Assembly: GCA_949499045.1 (NCBI GenBank)
Contig: CATEEE010000023.1
Span: 1 to 30,779, forward strand
Direction: 5' to 3'
Origin: Marinobacterium sp. xm-d-530
Lineage (GTDB): Bacteria; Pseudomonadota; Gammaproteobacteria; Pseudomonadales; Balneatricaceae
DNA: 30,779 nt
A model generated the notes under the pieces. That model did not search any database. It was not told the origin of the DNA and worked only from the letters and a program-made list of their open reading frames with translations. The translations under genes were made by a program, and so were the position numbers. The number at the start of each line of letters is the position of its first letter. Position 1 is the stretch's first letter. Of this stretch, positions 25,679 to 30,779 are shown one piece after another.

Positions 25679-26461
25679 TTAATTTTTCGAAGCAACCGGG
25701 CGCATAAGCAGATAAAGCCCAATCAGAATCATGGGTAGAGAGAGTAACTGACCCATCGTCAAAACATCAAACCCAATAAAGCCAAGATGGGCATCAGGCT
25801 CTCTAAAAAACTCTACAGCACTTCGAGCAAGGCCGTAACCTAACAAAAAGAGCCCAGAAACTGATCCTAACTTGCGCGCTTTTAGCGAGTAGATCCAGAC
25901 AACAGAGAACAGAACCACACCTTCGAGCAGTGCCTCATAGAGCTGCGAAGGGTGTCTGGCTATCAGATCATTTGCACGCGGAAAAATGACACCCCATGTC
26001 TGATCTGTGGCACGCCCCCACAACTCACCGCCAATAAAGTTACCCACTCTTCCAGCAGCCAACCCTAAGGGCACAAGCGGGGCAACAAAATCACCTATTT
26101 CAAACAGCGATTTACCCTGACTTTTAGAAAACCAAAGAATGACTGCCACCACCCCCAGCAATCCCCCATGGAAAGACATACCCCCCTCCCAAACGTGGAA
26201 CAACCAAATCGGGTTTTCAAGGAAATAGTCAAAGTGGTAGAAGAGAACATAGCCGACGCGACCACCAAGAATGACACCAAGGGCGCCATAAAAGATCAAA
26301 TCGGAAAGCTGCTTTTCGCTCCATAAACCCGTTCGCTTTGCCTGAACAGATCCAAGCCAATAGGCCGAACCAAATGCGAGCAGGTACATAATGCCGTACC
26401 AATGAATTTCAAACGCACCCAGGCCGATCGCAACCGGATCGATGTCATGAGTCCAGATCAC
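25679..26461 (-). CDS. lgt: Phosphatidylglycerol-prolipoprotein diacylglyceryl transferase
   Basis: 260 residues with about seven membrane spans. It transfers diacylglyceryl to the lipobox cysteine, the first step of lipoprotein maturation. The signature GRVGNFIGGELWGR and the HVWEGGMSFHGGLLG motif are present. The start is GTG 26461, overlapping the preceding gene's stop by four bases (GTGA), implying translational coupling. The MIWTHDIDPVAIGLG opening is family-typical. Confidence 0.96.
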   Translation of the reverse strand: MIWTHDIDPVAIGLGAFEIHWYGIMYLLAFGSAYWLGSVQAKRTGLWSEKQLSDLIFYGALGVILGGRVGYVLFYHFDYFLENPIWLFHVWEGGMSFHGGLLGVVAVILWFSKSQGKSLFEIGDFVAPLVPLGLAAGRVGNFIGGELWGRATDQTWGVIFPRANDLIARHPSQLYEALLEGVVLFSVVWIYSLKARKLGSVSGLFLLGYGLARSAVEFFREPDAHLGFIGFDVLTMGQLLSLPMILIGLYLLMRPVASKN

Positions 26462-27267
26462 GCCAACCCCATCAGATTAATTAATAAGAAACGAACACCG
26501 ATGACCATTAAGAAGATGGCAAAGATCTTTTTCAGGTGCTTTTGCGGCAGAGTGTGTGCCAATTTCGCACCGACTCGAGCAAACTGTGAACTGGCAATCG
26601 CAATACCTACAAACGCCGGTAGATAGATGTAACCAACACTGTAGGCTGGCATACCCGCTGCATCCTGACCCGCCCAGATGTAAGCAAGCGCACTGAACAG
26701 TGCAATCGGCAGACCGACCGCTGCCGAGGTGCCAACTGCTTGACGCATGTCACTGCCGCGAGCGGTCAAGTAAGGCACGGTTAAAGTTCCACCCCCGATA
26801 CCAAAAATTGAGGAGGCCCCACCAATCACAGAACCGGCTACACCCAACTCTAGGTTTTCAGGTGTGCTCTTACCCTGGCGCGGCTTTAAATCGAAAGCCA
26901 TCTGCACAGCAACCGCACACGCAAAAATACCGAAGATAATTTGAAGGTTATCACCACTCAACTGAGCAGCGATCCAAACGCCCCCCATAGCACCCAAAGC
27001 AACACCGACGGCAAGCGGCTTGAACTGATCAAAGCGGACTGCACCGCGCTTGTTATGCGCCACTACCGAGCTGATTGAGGTAACCACTATGGTCGCAAGC
27101 GAAGTTGCAACAGCAGCGTGGGTCACGACCGCCTCAGGCATCGCCTGTGCCGTAAAGCTAAAGATAAGGACCGGGACGATCAACAGGCCGCCACCAATAC
27201 CAAAGAGTCCGGCCACGACGCCAGCCACCGAACCTAAGATTAGGTAGGTAATTAATGTTTCTATCAT
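26458..27267 (-). CDS. TSUP (TauE/SafE) family membrane permease
   Basis: 269 residues with about eight membrane spans and the duplicated motif of the family: GLFGIGGGLLIVP near the N-terminus and SIFGIGGGTLTVPYL in the second half. TSUP members move sulfite, sulfoacetate or other organosulfur anions, usually outward. The substrate here cannot be read from the sequence. The ATG follows the ptsP stop directly (TAAATG), and its end overlaps lgt. The same position between ptsP and lgt is seen in pseudomonads. Confidence 0.9.
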   Translation of the reverse strand: MIETLITYLILGSVAGVVAGLFGIGGGLLIVPVLIFSFTAQAMPEAVVTHAAVATSLATIVVTSISSVVAHNKRGAVRFDQFKPLAVGVALGAMGGVWIAAQLSGDNLQIIFGIFACAVAVQMAFDLKPRQGKSTPENLELGVAGSVIGGASSIFGIGGGTLTVPYLTARGSDMRQAVGTSAAVGLPIALFSALAYIWAGQDAAGMPAYSVGYIYLPAFVGIAIASSQFARVGAKLAHTLPQKHLKKIFAIFLMVIGVRFLLINLMGLA

Positions 27268-29568
27268 TTAATCGTTTCCTGGAAGTACGGGGCGCGTGAG
27301 CTGAGTCAGCCCCGCATTTTGAAGCGTTTCACGAAGCAATAGGTGAATGTCTGAAGATTCATCCATCTTCATCACCTGACCTAAAAGCAGAGCTGCATCC
27401 TTATATTCAACGCTGCGAATCGCCAATTTAACCTTGGGCAGGTTGGTCGAGTTCATCGAGAGCACGTCATAGCCCATCGCCATTAACAGCAACGCACCGC
27501 CGGGGTCAGCCGCCATCTCACCACAGATAGAGACCTGCTTATGGTATTTGTGCGCCTCGTTGGCGATTAACTGCAAAGCCTGAAGTACCGATGGGTGATA
27601 GGTGGTGTAGAGATCTGCAACACGTGGATTATTTCGATCGACTGCGAGCAGATATTGGGTCAAATCATTAGACCCGACAGAGACAAAATCGATCAAAGGC
27701 GCAAAACGGCCAATTTGATAGACCGCTGCGGGCACCTCAATCATAACGCCAATCTCTGGTTTCTGAAGATCCAAACCCTCTTCCAACAACTCATTGAACG
27801 CTTGATTGATCTGTTCAAGCGCCGCTTCTACCTCTTGGACACTGCTGATCATTGGCAGCATGATCCGTAAGTTATTGAGCCCCTCAGATGCCCGCAACAT
27901 AGCGCGCACCTGAACAAGAAAAATTTCAGGATGATCCAGAGTGACACGAATACCACGCCAGCCAAGGAAGGGGTTCTCCTCCTCAATCGGAAAATAGGGC
28001 AACGCCTTATCACCACCGATATCTAGGGTGCGCATAGTGACCGGCTTGGGTGCAAAGGCTTCCAGTTGACGACGGTAACTGTCCGCTTGCTCAAGTTCAG
28101 AAGGGAAAGTATCCCTGATCATAAACGGAATCTCGGTGCGATAGAGACCGATACCTTCTGCACCCCGTTTAACCGCCCGCTCAACATCCGCCGTCAGACC
28201 AGTATTAACCCAAAGCGTCTGATTAAAACCATCCTGAGTCTCTGCAGGAAGGTCGCGAAGCTGATCGAGGTTAGCCTCAATTGCCCGTTCCTCTATAAGG
28301 ATAGAGCTGTAGGCGTCTAATAGGTCATCTGTTGGGTCAACATAGATTCTGCCTGAGTAGCCATCAACAATAACCTGTCGACCATCAAGCTTGGTGTAGG
28401 GCAATTCAACCACACCCATCAACGTTGGAATACCCATTGAACGAGCCAGTATGGCAGCATGCGAAGAGCCAGAACCGGTCACAGAAACCATACCGACCAA
28501 CTTATCTTCAGGGACTAAACCCAACATAGCGGGAGAGAGATCGTCGGCAATTAACACAGTGTTATCTGGAAAATCTGGGACGCGTTCCGCACCGTCTTGC
28601 TGCATCGCAGAGAGTAGACGACGACCTAAATCGCGAATATCGGTCGCCCGTTCACGCAAGTAAGGATCCTCCATGTCGGAGAACTGCCTAACGTGTGATT
28701 GGATCACCTCTCGAAGCGCACCCTGAGCCCAGTTACCTGCCTCAATCTTGCCACGCACTTCGCTAGGAATGGCATTGTCATCCAGCATACGCAGGTAGAC
28801 TTCGAAGAGCGCTTGTTCCTCTGTTCTAAGTCGCGTGGCCAGAGAGTCAGACACCTTCTGTATATCTTCCCGCACCTGGACCAGAGCGTGTTCAAAATCT
28901 TGCAGTTCAGCTGGGATATTATTGGCAGGTTTGTCAGGCACACTCCGGAGATCAGCGGAGAGCGTTGCCACATAGACATTACCGATAGCGACACCCGGTG
29001 CGCCAGCAATCCCGACAAAACGCTTCGCAGTCACTGGCTCATCATCCTGTTTTGCAACGGCAAAGACATCCAGAATGGAACCAGTCGCTTCGGCATGAGC
29101 AATCACACCCGCAAGCTGAGCCGACAGAGTAACCATGAAAGCCTCTTCAGACTCATCAAAGCGTCGAACCTCACGCTGCTGTACAACTAAGACACCATGA
29201 ACTTTCCGCTGATGGATGATCGGCACACCCAAGAAAGCGTGGAAGCGTTCCTCACCGGTCGATTGAAGATAGACAAACGAAGGGTGGGTGAAGGCGTCTT
29301 CGAGATTGATCGGCTCTGCACGAGAACCAACTAGACCAACGATACCCTCTGTCGACGATAGAGAGACTTTACCAACCGCATCTTGATTCAGACCTTCGGT
29401 GGCGCGGAGCACATAACGATCCGTTTGCGAATCGGTTAGGTAGATGGAGCACACCTCGGTAGACATCGTCTCACGAATGCGACGCACAGTAAGGGAGAGT
29501 ACCGACTCAAGATCGGACTCGCTGCCTACTTCCTGCACTATCTGACGCAATCGAGCGAGCATGCTCAT
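27268..29568 (-). CDS. ptsP: Phosphoenolpyruvate-protein phosphotransferase PtsP (EI-Ntr)
   Basis: 766 residues. It is the first enzyme of the nitrogen PTS, taking phosphate from PEP and passing it to NPr. An N-terminal GAF domain (about 10-160) is followed by the EI helical and swivelling domains with active H370 (TGSGSSHAAILARSMGIP). The PEP-binding barrel follows, with FVSVGSNDLTQYLLAVDRNNPRV and the catalytic cysteine in SICGEMAADP. AAGGAG precedes ATG 29568, 27 bases after rppH. The partner genes (ptsN, ptsO) are not in the window. Confidence 0.96.
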   Translation of the reverse strand: MSMLARLRQIVQEVGSESDLESVLSLTVRRIRETMSTEVCSIYLTDSQTDRYVLRATEGLNQDAVGKVSLSSTEGIVGLVGSRAEPINLEDAFTHPSFVYLQSTGEERFHAFLGVPIIHQRKVHGVLVVQQREVRRFDESEEAFMVTLSAQLAGVIAHAEATGSILDVFAVAKQDDEPVTAKRFVGIAGAPGVAIGNVYVATLSADLRSVPDKPANNIPAELQDFEHALVQVREDIQKVSDSLATRLRTEEQALFEVYLRMLDDNAIPSEVRGKIEAGNWAQGALREVIQSHVRQFSDMEDPYLRERATDIRDLGRRLLSAMQQDGAERVPDFPDNTVLIADDLSPAMLGLVPEDKLVGMVSVTGSGSSHAAILARSMGIPTLMGVVELPYTKLDGRQVIVDGYSGRIYVDPTDDLLDAYSSILIEERAIEANLDQLRDLPAETQDGFNQTLWVNTGLTADVERAVKRGAEGIGLYRTEIPFMIRDTFPSELEQADSYRRQLEAFAPKPVTMRTLDIGGDKALPYFPIEEENPFLGWRGIRVTLDHPEIFLVQVRAMLRASEGLNNLRIMLPMISSVQEVEAALEQINQAFNELLEEGLDLQKPEIGVMIEVPAAVYQIGRFAPLIDFVSVGSNDLTQYLLAVDRNNPRVADLYTTYHPSVLQALQLIANEAHKYHKQVSICGEMAADPGGALLLMAMGYDVLSMNSTNLPKVKLAIRSVEYKDAALLLGQVMKMDESSDIHLLLRETLQNAGLTQLTRPVLPGND

Positions 29569-29595
29569 GTGCGACTCCTTTTAGACATTGCTTGT

Positions 29596-30081
29596 CTAGC
29601 GTTTAACAATGCGTGTCAATCGCGGAGACAACTCCCGCATCGCTTTACGATAAACCTCTTTTTTAAACGAGACGACTTGTCCTACTGGGTACCAATAACT
29701 TACCCATCGCCAACCATCAAATTCTGGGGTATCCGAACAGTCGATTTTCACTGCCTCGTCATGACTCAACATACGCAACATAAACCACTTCTGTTTTTGA
29801 CCTATACAGAGTGGAAACTGATTACGACGAATCATACGTTTTGGCAGACGATACCTTAACCAACCTCGAGTAACGCCAAGGATCTCTACATCCTTTTTCG
29901 TTAGGCCGATCTCTTCATGGAGTTCACGATACATGGCTTGTTCAGCGGTCTCATCCGCATTGATTCCACCTTGTGGAAACTGCCACGCATCTTGACCACA
30001 ACGACGCGCCCACAGAACTTGACCCAGCGAGTTAACCAGAATGATTCCTACATTCGGTCTAAACCCATCTGAATCGATCAC
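29596..30081 (-). CDS. rppH: RNA pyrophosphohydrolase
   Basis: 161 residues. RppH removes pyrophosphate (or acts on the diphosphate form) at mRNA 5' ends, exposing them to RNase E. The N-terminal FRPNVGIILVN and WQFPQGG are family marks, and the complete Nudix box GGINADETAEQAMYRELHEEIGL spans 38-60. The rppH-ptsP pair is conserved in gammaproteobacteria. It is the first gene of the long minus-strand operon and divergent from the HAD gene. Confidence 0.96.
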   Translation of the reverse strand: MIDSDGFRPNVGIILVNSLGQVLWARRCGQDAWQFPQGGINADETAEQAMYRELHEEIGLTKKDVEILGVTRGWLRYRLPKRMIRRNQFPLCIGQKQKWFMLRMLSHDEAVKIDCSDTPEFDGWRWVSYWYPVGQVVSFKKEVYRKAMRELSPRLTRIVKR

Positions 30082-30105
30082 TTTGTTTTCCTTAAAAAAC
30101 TTTAA

Positions 30106-30134
30106 CTTATGCTCCTATTGTTCCACAGTACCAA
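30106..30134 (-). promoter_or_regulatory. Weak candidate promoter for the rppH-ptsP operon
   Basis: Minus strand: TTGGTA (30129-30134), 17 bases, then CATAAG (30106-30111), about 25 bases before the rppH ATG. Each hexamer has two mismatches to consensus, so this is the best candidate in the gap rather than a clear promoter. Confidence 0.3.
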
Positions 30135-30221
30135 CTTTTAAGAAATAGACTATTCACAGTGTCTTGCCAGTCAGCTTCGACACCCGTATTCTCTGCAGCG
30201 AAACTTAAACACGAGCGCGTT

Positions 30222-30779
30222 ATGAAACCTTTAGCTATTTTTGATCTAGACAACACTCTACTCAACGGTGACAGTGATCACGCCTGGGGGGAGTTTCTGT
30301 GTCAAAAAGGCATTGTTGATGAAACCGCCTACCGAGCCGCTAATGATCGCTTCTTTGAGCAGTACAAAGCGGGCACCATGGACATCAACGAGTTTCTGGA
30401 GTTTGCATTAAAGCCACTGACCGAGCACAAAAAAGATCAACTGGATCGATGGCACAGCGAATTCATGTCAGAGGTAATTGAGCCAATCATCCTACCTAAA
30501 GCCGAAGAGCTCCTAGCCAAACACCGTGCTGAGGGTGATAGACTGATGATTATCACAGCGACTAATAGCTTCGTTACCGGGCCCATCGCCAAACGATTAG
30601 GGGTGGATGAATTTCTTGCCACTGAGCCGGAACAGCTCAACGGCGCCTACACAGGCAAAATAGCGGGCACACCCTGCTTTCAATCTGGCAAAGTCACCCG
30701 ACTCAACGAGTGGCTCAAAGAGAACAACGCCAACCTCTCTGGCAGCCACTTTTACAGTGATTCAATCAACGACCTACCG
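30222..30779 (+). CDS. HAD-family phosphatase (SerB-like, HAD-IB), 3' end missing
   Basis: 186 codons are visible and the frame is still open at the window edge. The HAD motif I DLDNT (with nucleophile and acid Asp) is near the start. Motif II is the threonine in IITATNS, motif III is the lysine in QSGKVTRL, and motif IV begins in SDSINDLP at the edge. The helical cap between motifs I and II is of the C1 type. Pseudomonads carry a similar gene next to rppH-ptsP. I recall that homologue being linked to histidinol-phosphate hydrolysis, but substrate specificity cannot be read here. The start is ATG 30222, since an in-frame stop lies a few codons upstream. Confidence 0.88.
   Translation, partial: MKPLAIFDLDNTLLNGDSDHAWGEFLCQKGIVDETAYRAANDRFFEQYKAGTMDINEFLEFALKPLTEHKKDQLDRWHSEFMSEVIEPIILPKAEELLAKHRAEGDRLMIITATNSFVTGPIAKRLGVDEFLATEPEQLNGAYTGKIAGTPCFQSGKVTRLNEWLKENNANLSGSHFYSDSINDLP

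Noticed and set aside
28699..29190. 163-codon plus-strand ORF inside ptsP
   Set aside because: Antisense shadow of a well-defined ptsP. No ribosome-binding site and no recognisable protein features.
29578..29596. Small inverted repeat (AGACA/TGTCT) between rppH and ptsP
   Set aside because: Only 5 bp with no U-run on the transcribed strand. Too weak to call a terminator.

Overview
This window is core chromosome from a marine-type gammaproteobacterium, most likely near Oceanospirillales/Pseudomonadales. The placement rests on protein sequence style and gene order (M23 peptidase-anmK-erpA; folA-thyA-lgt-TSUP-ptsP-rppH; birA-coaX-SPOR gene-tRNAs-secE-nusG-rpl-rpo-str). I name no genus. There are no insertion sequences, phage genes, CRISPR arrays, rRNAs or toxin-antitoxin modules, and no gene-free stretch over about 300 bases.

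Bases 1-6120 are mixed in strand. A truncated M23 peptidoglycan endopeptidase and anmK run on the plus strand (cell-wall turnover and recycling). They meet a convergent minus-strand block of ytoQ, erpA (Fe-S carrier) and argC (arginine synthesis). Divergent from argC, hemL (tetrapyrrole synthesis) and an unrecognised membrane protein run on the plus strand and end at a bidirectional terminator.

Bases 6135-21282 are the gene-expression block, all on the minus strand. In transcription order it reads secE-nusG, rplK-rplA, rplJ-rplL, rpoB-rpoC, rpsL-rpsG-fusA. Most junctions carry visible control elements: a terminator and a candidate L1 site before rplK, an L10-type leader before rplJ, an attenuator between rplL and rpoB, a terminator overlapping the str promoter region after rpoC, and two hairpins between rpsG and fusA.

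Bases 21345-21943 hold five minus-strand tRNA genes (Thr-TGT, Tyr-GTA, Gly-TCC, Thr-GGT, Trp-CCA) with two strong promoters. tuf is absent from both of its classical places, between thrT and trpT and after fusA. A terminator sits in each place.

Bases 21967-30081 form a tightly packed minus-strand run: rppH, ptsP, a TSUP permease, lgt, thyA, folA, birA, coaX and a SPOR-like protein, with gaps of 0-27 bases or short overlaps. It combines RNA 5'-end decay, nitrogen-PTS signalling, lipoprotein maturation, the dTMP/folate cycle and the biotin and CoA cofactors. Divergent from rppH, a HAD phosphatase gene runs off the right edge.

I found no convincing new biological system. The most distinctive observations are the double absence of tuf and the regulatory architecture of the str operon.
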